Notes under the pieces: generated by a model
What the model was told of the DNA's origin: nothing
What the model saw: only the letters and a program-made list of their open reading frames with translations
The model's database searches: none
Assembly (NCBI RefSeq): GCF_007830455.1
Contig: NZ_VLLB01000001.1
Coordinates: 248,001 to 312,000 of the forward strand
Length of the DNA: 64,000 nucleotides
Direction: 5' to 3'
Origin: Pseudoduganella lurida
GTDB lineage: Bacteria > Pseudomonadota > Gammaproteobacteria > Burkholderiales > Burkholderiaceae_D
Position numbers and translations under genes: made by a program
In this document: piece after piece, positions 37,301-45,800 of the stretch
Layout of the letters: each line of letters starts with the position of its first letter
Position numbering within the stretch: the first letter of the stretch is position 1

Positions 37301-39225
37301 CTGCCGCGGTAATTGTCTGCCGCATGCACCAGGTGACCGAGCGTGAGTTCGCTGGCCGCATGGGTCGAGCGCAGCTGCACGCGGCCCTGGGCATCGGTGT
37401 CGTCGAACAGCAGCTGGTTGTAGCCGGCGCCGCCGAACTCCTTGCTGCGCACGCCCCACTGCGCCGCGCCGTTGTTGTGGCCCGCTACATCGCCCGAGGC
37501 GCCATGCCACAGCGGGCTGTTGCCGGCAACCAGGTTCCCCTGGGCGGACGGGGCGTGATCGCTGGCGGGCGCAAAGCGCGCCCCGTGCGCCGCCTCGGTG
37601 GGCGTACCGCCCGGCGTTGGCGTCACGCCGCCCTCGCCCTGGCCGTTGTACAGCGCACCCACGATGACGGGCCGGTCGATGTCGTTCTCGATGAACTGCA
37701 CCAGCACTTCCTGGCCGATCCGCGGCAGGAACTGGCTGCCCATGCCGCCGCCGGCGGAGCGCTGCGCCACGCGTACCCAGCACGTCTCGCTGCCGTCCTG
37801 CCAGTGGAAGCGGATGCGCACGCGGCCCAGGGCATCGCAGTGCACTTCATCGGCACCGGCCGGCGCATCCTCGCCATGCGCACCGATCACGATGGCACTC
37901 TGCGCCCCGAACGCCGTGGGCTTCGGATGCGACCGGCCATCGCTGCCAGGCAGTTCGGGACGCCACGTCACGTCGGCCGCCAGCGCGTCGAAGGTGTTCG
38001 CATACCCCGTATCATGCGCCTGGGCGATCACCAGCGACAGATCGCCCGTCGCAGCGCCGCCTTCGCGCAAGGTGTCTTCCAGCAGTTCCGGGATCGGGCC
38101 GAACAGTTCGGCAAGCCCCTGCTGCGCGGGTGCCGGCAGGTTGTTCACGCCCACGCTCGTGACGCGCAGTACCGTATAGGCTGGTATCCCGGCATCCGCA
38201 AGCGGGCCTTGCGTCACATTGATGCGCGTGCCGGCAGCCAGCGTGCGCACGGTGGAACGGCCCGACCATGTGTGGCCGCGTGCCTCGCGCGCCTGCATCT
38301 GCAGCTGCGCGTAGTGCTGCGCGACGGCGCCGCTGGCGTAGGCGTACTGGCCCGGTACATCGTAGCTTTCCAGGTCCGGCAGAGCGCCATGCCGCTGCAG
38401 TGCGGGGGCGCTGGCCGTGACGGCCTGTTTCGATTTGTAGTCGTAGCTCAGCAGCGTCGTCAGCGTGGCCGTGACGGTGCGGCGTGCCTGCAACGCCTGG
38501 ATCGTGTCGGCCTGCTCGCCGGCGCGCACGCCGTGGAAGCGGATGCCGCCGCCGGCCGCACTGCTGGCGTCTTCCGGCACCGCCTCATCGCGCGTGGTGT
38601 CGGCGAACAGCACGACGCCGTGGCCCTCGTCCACCTGTTCGATGCGCCAGCCGATGCCTTCTTCGGTGAGCAGGCGCCGGATGAAATCATAGTCGGACTC
38701 GCGATACTGGGCGCAGTAGCTGCGTGGCGGCACGTCGGCCAGGAAGGCCTCGACCTCGTCGCTCCAGCGCCAGCGGGCCAGCGGCGCGTAGGCGTCGAAC
38801 ACATGGTCGACGATGTCGATCACGGTCATGTCCTGCCACACCCGGCTGTTGCGAACCTGCGTCAGGCGCCACAGCCACGGCGTCAGGCGCAGGCGGTAGC
38901 GTGCCAGTCCGCCTTCGCTGCCGAGCATCGCCGCCTCGGTGACGTCGCCGGCAAAAGCCGTGCGCGAGCCGTCGGCCAGGCTGGCTGCAAGCGTGGCCTG
39001 GCGGCCCAGCAGGGTGGCGGGATCGATATGCGCGTTCGTGGACAGGACGATGACGTCGCGCGCGCTCACTTCCTGGACGGCATCGTCGGCGGCAAAGGCC
39101 TCGACCAGCAGGCCGCCGGCGCCGAAATCCGCGCCATCGGCTTCGAGGTGGAGTTCGTAGAGTCGCGTCGTGCTCGAAAACGCCGCCAATGCGGCCAGCA
39201 CGCTGTCGGTCAGCGCGATGCTCAT
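34354..39225 (-). CDS. vgrG: VgrG spike with HExxH and Het-C-like effector domains
   Basis: This 1623-residue protein is an evolved VgrG. Residues 1 to about 560 form the gp27/gp5-like spike (ESDYDFIRRLLTEEGIGWR, GRVRIRFHWQ, RIGQEVLVQFIENDIDRPVIVG), and about 690-900 a DUF2345 beta-helix region. The C-terminal 700 residues are effector: a zinc-peptidase-like LLHEFGHYIDAV (residues 1044-1048), then a Het-C-type region with LKLIYFGNWLRDFSQ (about 1185) and RHLGAGLHVLEDYFAHSN (about 1325). The last motif has the His/Asp pattern of zinc-dependent phospholipase C-like folds. Its start lies at the end of a 14-bp repeat with no ribosome site, and its stop overlaps an exported immunity-like gene. Confidence 0.92.
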   Translation of the reverse strand: MSIALTDSVLAALAAFSSTTRLYELHLEADGADFGAGGLLVEAFAADDAVQEVSARDVIVLSTNAHIDPATLLGRQATLAASLADGSRTAFAGDVTEAAMLGSEGGLARYRLRLTPWLWRLTQVRNSRVWQDMTVIDIVDHVFDAYAPLARWRWSDEVEAFLADVPPRSYCAQYRESDYDFIRRLLTEEGIGWRIEQVDEGHGVVLFADTTRDEAVPEDASSAAGGGIRFHGVRAGEQADTIQALQARRTVTATLTTLLSYDYKSKQAVTASAPALQRHGALPDLESYDVPGQYAYASGAVAQHYAQLQMQAREARGHTWSGRSTVRTLAAGTRINVTQGPLADAGIPAYTVLRVTSVGVNNLPAPAQQGLAELFGPIPELLEDTLREGGAATGDLSLVIAQAHDTGYANTFDALAADVTWRPELPGSDGRSHPKPTAFGAQSAIVIGAHGEDAPAGADEVHCDALGRVRIRFHWQDGSETCWVRVAQRSAGGGMGSQFLPRIGQEVLVQFIENDIDRPVIVGALYNGQGEGGVTPTPGGTPTEAAHGARFAPASDHAPSAQGNLVAGNSPLWHGASGDVAGHNNGAAQWGVRSKEFGGAGYNQLLFDDTDAQGRVQLRSTHAASELTLGHLVHAADNYRGSLRGQGAELRTDAYGAVRAGNGLLVSSYAMQHGAESRDPSGDNTPGIALLKQAVKVGETFSQAAVTHQTVALGAHVGAGRANASALSDQEAPLQALLTAVSGMVSGAGLATARADADKRVVAPADGKLPHSTDAVLAISAKAGMAVAAGQAMQLSSGEAIALMSGGDSQFASGAQMRVHSGQAIGVLGGAVAAGENGLGVQLIAAKDAIDVQAQAGTLAVQARDDVNVVSANAHVDWAAAKSISLSTAGGANITIDGGNITVQCPGKITIRAGKKSLGGAVSANYALPVLPVALLVPSPGRKLESTFAYDQLKDIAQKFTKLEFVTLLVPIFGYDIPAPTYIKLYEGLRDGSIKGPKIKLMTGGHYPASFDNKTREIRVHQTAADRAAKGGDDSWELVTVLLHEFGHYIDAVLRQDLAPKNADGTSTLKADADLDEGAKYAYEIAFYDFAGTSETVYAQYSSPNYSGPLKVKYNAIRQAIRKAQDEDAQRREGKGGDEEYFGAGRGEHHKERPNSSFGHQSIEEALRSADGRVFNTNALKLIYFGNWLRDFSQVVDPAIVRKPGAPKNFPRAFSRVSLTEIVDVLGEADFVEHPRDRETYRVTQELLGVYRPVEHIDNPTNNDASAPDPQSIDAAFQPKPSAAYVAVDPATAMKRYIPASRDYMKAEIGKAAAAGPNAAGFRHLGAGLHVLEDYFAHSNFIELSLIKAGYKGVLPWTSPVQGAKHPIPVVTGMFDKDDVIASTAGLIADLLFKVEWEYKGLKPGERTKADRIMLILLREHSTPYYLDIYKQYLLARDGWLKVPGHEYADKALHYTFGMIGNVYNFVYSSLLKLVGESVDDQQVVRTGNPNTNGSTNPTHSQLAKDHDTHPFHVLAATLAKYAVQEVGTEMADRWTGRNPAADPASVAAAFLVHPNDCHWQDKIVADWARRNPAQLKRGESATEWEALEKAHKKEVLDTIANAGKASRSTWKYVTDYFDDLFK

Positions 39226-39253
39226 GTATCAGTGCTCATGTATCAGTGCTCAT
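39222..39253 (-). promoter_or_regulatory. 14-bp repeat forming a start/stop relay before vgrG
   Basis: On the minus strand the unit ATGAGCACTGATAC occurs twice in a row and is followed by a third ATGAGC, which is the vgrG start. The first ATG (39253-39251) overlaps the stop codon of the upstream gene as ATGA. It opens a five-codon frame (M-S-T-D-T) whose stop overlaps the second ATG (39239), again as ATGA. That opens an identical five-codon frame whose stop overlaps the vgrG ATG (39225). No Shine-Dalgarno sequence is visible, so vgrG translation probably depends on reinitiation through this relay. Confidence 0.75.
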
Positions 39254-40137
39254 GTATCCGACGATTCCTTCATGATGCGGCGCGCCTTGCACTCCGGTTC
39301 CTTGCGGGCGTCGCCTTCGCACAGTCGCGCGCGGCACTGTTCCTCGCCGGCGGCGTTGTACTGGCGGCAGATCTTCAGCTGTTCGGCCGGCGTCGCCTTC
39401 CGGTTACGGGGCTGCATATGGGCCATCAGCGCGGCCAGCAGGACGACGTCGTTATCCGCCGGTTTCGGCTCGGCCTTCACTGCCGGTTTTTGCGGGGTTC
39501 TAGCCTGCGCCAGCCGCGTCTCGCTGACCTTCTTCTCATTGACCTTCTTCTCGCCACCCTTCTTATCGTCGGCCCTGGGTTTATCCGCATGGTGCGCGCT
39601 TTTAGCCACAGTATCTTTCGCCGGCCGTTCCAGTGCCTGGCTTAATGGATCCTTATTCCCCGCAGCACCCGTGATCGATTTAAATGGCGCCGCTTCGGCC
39701 GGTGCCGGCGGGGTTGCCGCTGCGACCTCCGGCGCATCCTGCAGCACCGCGGCGGCGGAAGGTTCGGGCTCCGGTGCAATGGCGGACGCCGATGCGGCGG
39801 ACGCGCCCGCAGCAGAGGACGCTGCCGGGGATGCCGGCGCCGGCATCGCTGCCGGTGGCGCCGCAGCAGCCAGCATGGGCGCCGTCTCCCGTGGCCCGTC
39901 GTCGGTGCCAAGGGCGATCATGCCTGCGACCACCGCGACGATGCCCAGGCCCAGCACGCCCCAGACGAGCGGGCGCGACTTCTCGCGCGCCGGCGCCGCC
40001 GCGGGCCTGGCAACCTTGGCGCCGGACTTCCCGTCGAGCGAACTGAGGATGCCTTGTGGCCCCGTTTCGGTGTCCGGTGCGGATGAAATCAGACTGGGCC
40101 GGCCAGGTCGTGCCGGGCGATCGCCTTGCTCTTGCAA
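39250..40137 (-). CDS. T6SS-linked membrane protein with four-cysteine C-terminal module
   Basis: This 295-residue protein starts with TTG at 40137, chosen because AAGGAG lies six bases upstream; no ATG exists nearby. It has a cytoplasmic N-terminus, one membrane helix (LVWGVLGLGIVAVVAGMIAL, about residues 72-91), a long Ala/Pro- then Lys-rich linker and a C-terminal module with cysteines spaced C-x10-C-x4-C-x9-C (CRQYNAAGEEQC, CRARLC, CEGDARK). The same module ends the protein at 28422-29048. It immediately precedes vgrG and its stop codon begins the start/stop relay, so the two are expressed together. The function is unknown; it may help load or anchor the spike. Confidence 0.75.
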   Translation of the reverse strand: MQEQGDRPARPGRPSLISSAPDTETGPQGILSSLDGKSGAKVARPAAAPAREKSRPLVWGVLGLGIVAVVAGMIALGTDDGPRETAPMLAAAAPPAAMPAPASPAASSAAGASAASASAIAPEPEPSAAAVLQDAPEVAAATPPAPAEAAPFKSITGAAGNKDPLSQALERPAKDTVAKSAHHADKPRADDKKGGEKKVNEKKVSETRLAQARTPQKPAVKAEPKPADNDVVLLAALMAHMQPRNRKATPAEQLKICRQYNAAGEEQCRARLCEGDARKEPECKARRIMKESSDT

Positions 40138-40335
40138 CGTTAGCTCCTTATTAATTTCGCAGTACTTTACTAGAATCAAGCACTTTCTGCCGCATTTTGC
40201 GCCTTTATTGTGTGGAGCACCACAATTAATAAAAACACTATATGCAATCGTGCGTGACCTTGCCAGATAGGTAAGTTATACTCAGGCAATGCTTTGTAGA
40301 TACTAGTAACGCGTTGGAACTACCAGGAGGTTGTC
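40138..40335. promoter_or_regulatory. AT-rich divergent control region of the T6SS units
   Basis: About 200 bases separate the vgrG unit from the M15-PAAR-tssM unit. The region is strikingly AT-rich for this genome. It contains an interrupted palindrome ATTGTG-N8-CACAAT at 40207-40226, a plausible operator for a regulator acting on both units. Rightward promoter elements are listed separately; I could not fix a leftward promoter. Confidence 0.5.
40254..40282 (+). promoter_or_regulatory. Probable sigma-70 promoter of the rightward T6SS unit
   Basis: GTGACC (40254-40259, four of six to the -35 consensus) and TATACT (40277-40282, five of six to the -10 consensus) are separated by 17 bases. Transcription would begin near 40289 and the first gene starts at 40336 after AGGAGG. 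Confidence 0.5.
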
Positions 40336-41175
40336 GTGTGGGTGCTGGCGGTCGCGCTGTATTTCGTGCTGGCCTGCGCCGTGAGCTGGCTGATCCTGTT
40401 TCCGGCGGGACGCGAATTCGTCCTGGGCGCCCTGGCAGGCGCGGGCCAGCGGATGCGCCGTCAGGCCGGCGACCTGGCACGGCGGCGCCTGCGCGATGCG
40501 GACGCGCTGCGTGGCAGCGGCCGGGCGTCGGCCGGCGCGCTGGGCGCGTTCTTGCGCCGCCACTACCTGCTGGCGATCGGCGGCCTGGTGTTGATCGCCG
40601 TGCCGCCGCTGGCGGCCATGCTGCTGGCAGGCCGGCCATCCTGGGACGGCTACGAGCCATCCACGCGCGAGATGAACACGCAGGTGGCGGACCTGCTGCA
40701 GGGCGAGCAGCTGGTGCCGCCGCCGGCGCTGCCGCCCCTGGTCTTCGCGTCCGCCGAAGTGGAACGCGAAAGGCCGTTGCTGGCCTCCGCGAGCCGCGAC
40801 TGGGCGCAGATGAACGAGGCGTACACGCAGCGCCTGCTGATGGTGTTCCGCATCATGAAGGAGCGGCACGGCTACGAGATGGCGATCCTGGAAGGGTACC
40901 GCAGCCCGGAACGCCAGAACGCGCTGGCCGCGATGGGCTCGAACGTGACGAATGCGGCGGCCTTCCAGAGCTGGCACCAGTACGGCCTGGCCGCGGACTG
41001 CGCGTTCGTCCGCGAGGGCAAGCTGGTGATCTCGGAAAAGGATCCGTGGGCCATGCGGGGCTACCAGCTGTACGGCGAGGCGGCTGAGTCGCTGGGCCTG
41101 ACCTGGGGCGGGCGCTGGAAGATGATGGATTTCGGGCACACGGAACTGCGCATGCCCGGCGTGATGAAACGATAG
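40336..41175 (+). CDS. Membrane-anchored M15 peptidase, TagX-like
   Basis: The 279-residue protein has two membrane helices (residues 1-25 and about 76-98) and a C-terminal M15-type zinc peptidase domain. Likely zinc ligands are in SWHQYGLAADCAF (His and Asp) and DFGHTEL (His), with the typical LEGYRSPERQNAL before them. M15 enzymes cut peptide bonds in peptidoglycan. In Acinetobacter a membrane M15 peptidase, TagX, opens the cell wall for T6SS assembly; the position here at the head of a T6SS operon suggests the same job. The start is GTG with GGAGG five bases upstream. Confidence 0.87.
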   Translation: MWVLAVALYFVLACAVSWLILFPAGREFVLGALAGAGQRMRRQAGDLARRRLRDADALRGSGRASAGALGAFLRRHYLLAIGGLVLIAVPPLAAMLLAGRPSWDGYEPSTREMNTQVADLLQGEQLVPPPALPPLVFASAEVERERPLLASASRDWAQMNEAYTQRLLMVFRIMKERHGYEMAILEGYRSPERQNALAAMGSNVTNAAAFQSWHQYGLAADCAFVREGKLVISEKDPWAMRGYQLYGEAAESLGLTWGGRWKMMDFGHTELRMPGVMKR

Positions 41176-41185
41176 GAGTGCAACC

Positions 41186-41449
41186 ATGGCAGCACCTTTG
41201 ATCCGGCTGGGCGACAAGACGTCGCACGACGGCACCGTAGTGGAAGCCTCCCAGCTCAGCGACAGCGGCGGCAAGGGCATCGCGCGCGTCGGTGACAAGG
41301 TCTCCTGCCCGCGACACAGCAACGTCACCATCGCCACCGGCGACGCGACGCTGATCGTCGATGGCCGCCCGGTGGCACGCCATGGCGACAAGACTTCCTG
41401 CGGGGCGACGCTGATCGCCAGCCAGCAAAGCAGCATCGACCTGGTCTGA
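41186..41449 (+). CDS. PAAR-domain spike tip protein
   Basis: The 87-residue protein is a stand-alone PAAR domain that sharpens the VgrG tip. It has the repeated PAAR-type turns: RLGDKTSHDG, GIARVGDKVSCPRH and VARHGDKTSCGATLI, with His and Cys residues able to hold the central zinc ion. There is no effector extension. GGAG precedes the start, and it lies ten bases after the M15 gene and directly before the ketoacyl-synthase-like gene. Confidence 0.9.
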   Translation: MAAPLIRLGDKTSHDGTVVEASQLSDSGGKGIARVGDKVSCPRHSNVTIATGDATLIVDGRPVARHGDKTSCGATLIASQQSSIDLV

Positions 41450-41450
41450 G

Positions 41451-42833
41451 ATGCGCGCCTGGTTCGGAAACGTGATGGCGGCCGGCGGGTCGGTCGGTGC
41501 GAGCTGGGGCGGCGCCGTGTGGTACTGGCGCGCCAACAACGTGGCCCCCGGCACGGGCGACCTCACGCTGTTCCTGCTCGTGGTGCCCCTCGCGCTGCTC
41601 GCGCTGCTCTGGGGCGGCCGCAAGCTGTACCAGCGCGCCAGCGCCAGCCCCGCCACGCCTGCTCCGGCCGAGGCGCCGGTTGCCGCCGCCGTCCCGGCCG
41701 CGCCGGCCGCTTTCCTCAATATCGTCACGGCATCCGTCCTGTCCCCGCACGGCGGCTCCGTCATCGAACTGCAGCAGGCGCTGGCCGGCGGCGAGGCACG
41801 GCCCGCACTGGATGCGGAGCTGGTCGACGATTACGGCTACCCCGTGCTGGCCGCGCGCGTGACGACCATCGACGAATCCGCGGCACGCAGCCAGCTGGCC
41901 AGCCGCGACGTCGGCTTCGGCCCGGAACAATGGCGCGCGCTGGCCGCCGGCGATGCGGTGGTCACGGACATCGCCCTGCGCCTGGCGGCGCATCCCGATA
42001 TCGATGCCCACAATGCACGGCCGGACAAGCGCGCGCCGTCGCCGCTGCCGGTGCTGCAGCTTCACTGCGCCTGGCCGGCCGACTGGGGTCCGGAAGCGCG
42101 CGCCCTGGCCAGCGGCTGGTTCGCCGAGCGCATCAACGCTGCCGGCTGGCCGGCCGACCGGCTGGCCATCGCGCCCGACCGCGGCGCCGCGGACGACGTG
42201 GCCACCATCCTGGCACGCCTGCTGGCGGCATCCGGCCAGCCCGCCCTGTCGGCCGTCGTCGCCTGCGGCTCGCACGTGGGCGCGGGCGAGATCGAACGCC
42301 TGTCGAACGCCGATGCGCTGTTCAGCGCCCGCCACCAGCAGGGCATCATTCCCGGCGAAGGCGCCGCTGCGCTGCTGCTGGCCGACCCCGCGCAGGCCGC
42401 ACTGCTCGCCTTCGACGAGGCGCCCCTGCCCGCCCTGCGCAGCGTGAGCTCCGGCCAGCGCGCCGAATCGGCGGACCAGTCCAGGCGCACGGATGCCGCC
42501 ACGCTGCAGGCCCTGTGCACGCAGGCGCTGGACCGCGCCCACTGCCAGGCCAACGAGGTCACGTTCGTCGCCGCCGATGCCGATCACCGCACCAGCCGGG
42601 TGATGGAGCTGATGGGCGTCGTTGCGCCTCAGCTCGACGCCACGGCGGACGTGGCCAGCATCGGCGCGGCCTGCGGCGCCTGCGATCCCGTCACCTTCCT
42701 CACCGCCGTGGCCCTGGCCAGCCACGTGGCGCAGGAACGCGCCGCGCCGGTGCTCTGCATCGGCAACCTCGATCCCTACCGCCGCGACGTGGCCGTCATC
42801 ACTGCCGGTACCACGCCGGGCGCCAACGCCTGA
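41451..42833 (+). CDS. T6SS-linked membrane protein with ketoacyl-synthase-like domain
   Basis: This 460-residue protein is not a known T6SS core component. The N-terminus has one to two membrane helices (to about residue 60: TLFLLVVPLALLALLWGG) and an Ala/Pro linker. The remaining part, from about residue 85, resembles a thiolase fold: IIPGEGAAALLLAD near residue 301 matches the GEGA-type motif of beta-ketoacyl synthases, and SIGAACGACDPVTFLTAVALA near the end occupies the place of the late glycine-rich motif. No Cys-His-His triad can be recognised with confidence, so it may be a catalytically dead scaffold. It is sandwiched between the PAAR gene and tssM. Confidence 0.7.
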   Translation: MRAWFGNVMAAGGSVGASWGGAVWYWRANNVAPGTGDLTLFLLVVPLALLALLWGGRKLYQRASASPATPAPAEAPVAAAVPAAPAAFLNIVTASVLSPHGGSVIELQQALAGGEARPALDAELVDDYGYPVLAARVTTIDESAARSQLASRDVGFGPEQWRALAAGDAVVTDIALRLAAHPDIDAHNARPDKRAPSPLPVLQLHCAWPADWGPEARALASGWFAERINAAGWPADRLAIAPDRGAADDVATILARLLAASGQPALSAVVACGSHVGAGEIERLSNADALFSARHQQGIIPGEGAAALLLADPAQAALLAFDEAPLPALRSVSSGQRAESADQSRRTDAATLQALCTQALDRAHCQANEVTFVAADADHRTSRVMELMGVVAPQLDATADVASIGAACGACDPVTFLTAVALASHVAQERAAPVLCIGNLDPYRRDVAVITAGTTPGANA

Positions 42834-42858
42834 ATCCACGCTTCGACTCGACAACACC

Positions 42859-45800
42859 ATGCAAAAAATCTGGCAATTCCTGACGACCCGCACCAGCCTG
42901 ATCACCATTGGCTGGGTGGCGTTCATCGCCCTGCTGCTGATCGTGGCGCGGCTGCTGCAGTGGCCCGCGAGCGTGCCGTGGATCGTGCTTGGCCTGGCCG
43001 TCGTCGTCAGCGCCGTGCTGTGGGGCTGGCGCCGCTGGCGTCGCGGCAAATCCGCCGGCCAGCTGGGCACCATGCTGGAACAGGATGTGGGCAAGGTGAA
43101 CGCCGATGCCACGCAGCGCCAGGAAACGGAAGTCATTCGCAAGCGCCTGCTCGACGCGATCGCCACCATCAAGGGCTCCAAGCTGGGCCAGTTCTCCGGC
43201 AATGCCGCGCTGTATGAACTGCCCTGGTACATGGTGATCGGCAATCCGGCGGCCGGCAAGAGCACCGCCATCGCCAGCTCCGGCCTGCAGTTCCCGTTCG
43301 CCGACTCGAAGGTCGTACAGGGCGTGGGCGGCACCCGCAACTGCGACTGGTTCTTCACCACGGAAGGCATCCTGCTCGACACGGCGGGCCGCTATTCGGT
43401 GGTGGACGAAGACCGCGCCGAGTGGTTCGGCTTCCTCGACCTGCTGAAGAAATACCGCCGCAAGGCGCCCATCAACGGCGTGATCATCGCCGTGAGCATC
43501 GCCGAACTGACGCGCAACCGCACCGAGTTCGCCATCGACCTGGCCAAGAACCTGCGCCAGCGCGTGCAGGAACTGACGGAACGCCTGGAGGTCCATGCGC
43601 CCGTCTACGTGGTGTTCACCAAGGCCGACCTGATCACCGGCTTCAACGAATTCTTCCACGACAGCGAACGCAACGAGCGCGAACGCGTGTGGGGCGCCAC
43701 GCTGCCCTACAGCCAGAACACCAGCAGCGAGCAGCTGCTCGACCAGTTCGACACGCGCTTCGACGAGCTGTACGACGGCCTGAAGGACGTGAGCCTGGCG
43801 AACATGTCGCTGCAGTCGCAGCGCATGCCGCCGGGCGTATTCACCTTCCCGCTCGAATTCTCGTCCGTCAAGCCGGCGCTGCGCGCCTTCATCGCCACGC
43901 TGTTCGAGGAAAACCCGTTCCAGTTCAAGCCCGTGTTCCGCGGCTTCTACTTCACCAGCGCCCTGCAGGAAGGCGAAACGGTGTCCGCCTCGTCGACCCG
44001 CGTGGCGCAGCGCTTCGACCTGCAGCTGCAGCCGGTGGAGCACAGCGACCAGCATGCGCAGCAGGGCTACTTCCTTCTCAACCTGTTCCGCAAGGTGATC
44101 TTTGCCGACAAGGACCTGGTGGCGCAGTACGCCAGCCCGGCCAAGCTGCGCCTGCGCTACGCGGCCTTCTTTGCCGCCACGGCCTTCGTGGGCCTGGCGC
44201 TGGCCGGCTGGAGCTGGTCGTACATGAACAACCGCCAGCTGGTGGCCAACGTGCAGGCGGACCTGGACCAGGCCATCAAGGTGCAGGCAAAAACCATGGA
44301 CCTGCAGTCGCGCTTCCAGGCGCTGGAGATCCTGCAGGACCGCATCGAGCAGCTGGACCGCTATCACGAGAACCGTCCCCTGTCGCTGGGCCTGGGCCTG
44401 TACCAGGGGGACCTGCTGAACCAGAAGCTGCGCGAGGAATATTTCAACGGCGTGCGCGAGGTGATGCTGAAACCCGTCGCGCAGTCGCTGGAATCCTTCC
44501 TGGCCGAGGTCAACGCGAACGCGGGCCAGCTCCAGCCGATGACGAAGCCCGTGACGGCAGCGGCAGGCACGGCGGCCGCGGCGCCAGCGGCAAATGCCGA
44601 CACGGCCGCCATCAACAACGGCGCCCAGCAGTTCAAGGACGCGTCGCCCGCCGATGCCGAAGATGCGTACAACGCGCTGAAGACGTACCTGATGCTGTCC
44701 GATAAATCGCGCGCCGAGGCGGCCCACCTGAACGACCAGATCACGCGCTTCTGGCGCGTCTGGCTGGACGGGAACCGCGGCACGATGCCGCGCGAGCAGA
44801 TGATCCGCAGCGCCGAGCGCCTGATCTCGTTCTACCTGGCGCAGGTGAACGATCCGTCCTGGCCCGGCATCGACGGCAAGCTGGCGCTGGTGGACCAGAC
44901 CCGCGACAACCTGCGCCGCGTGGTGCGCGGCATGCCGGCCCGCGAACGCGTGTATGCGGACGTGAAGGCGCGCGCTGCGACCCGCTATCCGTCGATCACC
45001 GTCGCCCGCATCGTGGGCGACCAGGACAAGGATCTGGTACTGGGCAGCTACGCGATTCCCGGCAGCTTCACGCGCCAGGCGTGGGAAGGCTTCGTGCAGG
45101 ATGCGTTCCGCAATGCAGCCAACCGCGAACTGCAAAGTGCCGACTGGGTGCTCAAGACGTCCGCGAAGGACGACCTGACCCTGGAAGGCAGCCCGGAACA
45201 GATCCAGAAGTCGCTGGTGGAGCTGTACAAGAACGAGTACGCGAAGGAGTGGCAGAAGTTCATGCAGGGCGTGACGGTGCGCGACCTGGATGGCTTCGAT
45301 GCCGCCGCCAGCGCGATGAACCGCCTGGGCGACCCGCAGAATTCGCCGCTCAACAAGCTGGTGGCCACCGTCTACGAACAGACCTCGTGGGACAACCCTT
45401 CGCTGCTGAACACCAGCCTGGAACGGGCCCAGCGCGGGGTGGCCGGGTGGTTCCGCGAGACCATCCTGCGCCAGAAGCCGTCCGGCGTGAACGTGAACAT
45501 CGCTACACCTACGCCGAATACGCAGAATGCGGCACTGCCGCTGGGTCCCGTGGGCCGCGAGTTCGCCGGCGTGGCACGCCTGGTGGTCAAGAAGGACAAC
45601 GACGCTTCGCTGATGCGCGGCTACATCGACAGCCTGTCCAAGCTGCGTGCCCGCTTCAACACGATCAAGAACCAGGGCGACCCGGGTCCCGGCGCGAAGC
45701 AGCTGATGCAGCAGACGCTCGATGGCAGCGGCTCGGAACTGGCCGATGCGCTCAAGTACGTCGATGAACAGATGCTGGTGGGGATGACGGATGGGCAGCG

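Noticed and set aside
34450..39645. Long plus-strand open frame opposite vgrG
   Set aside because: It is a composition shadow of vgrG; its translation is Arg/His/Gln-rich without domains or a ribosome site.
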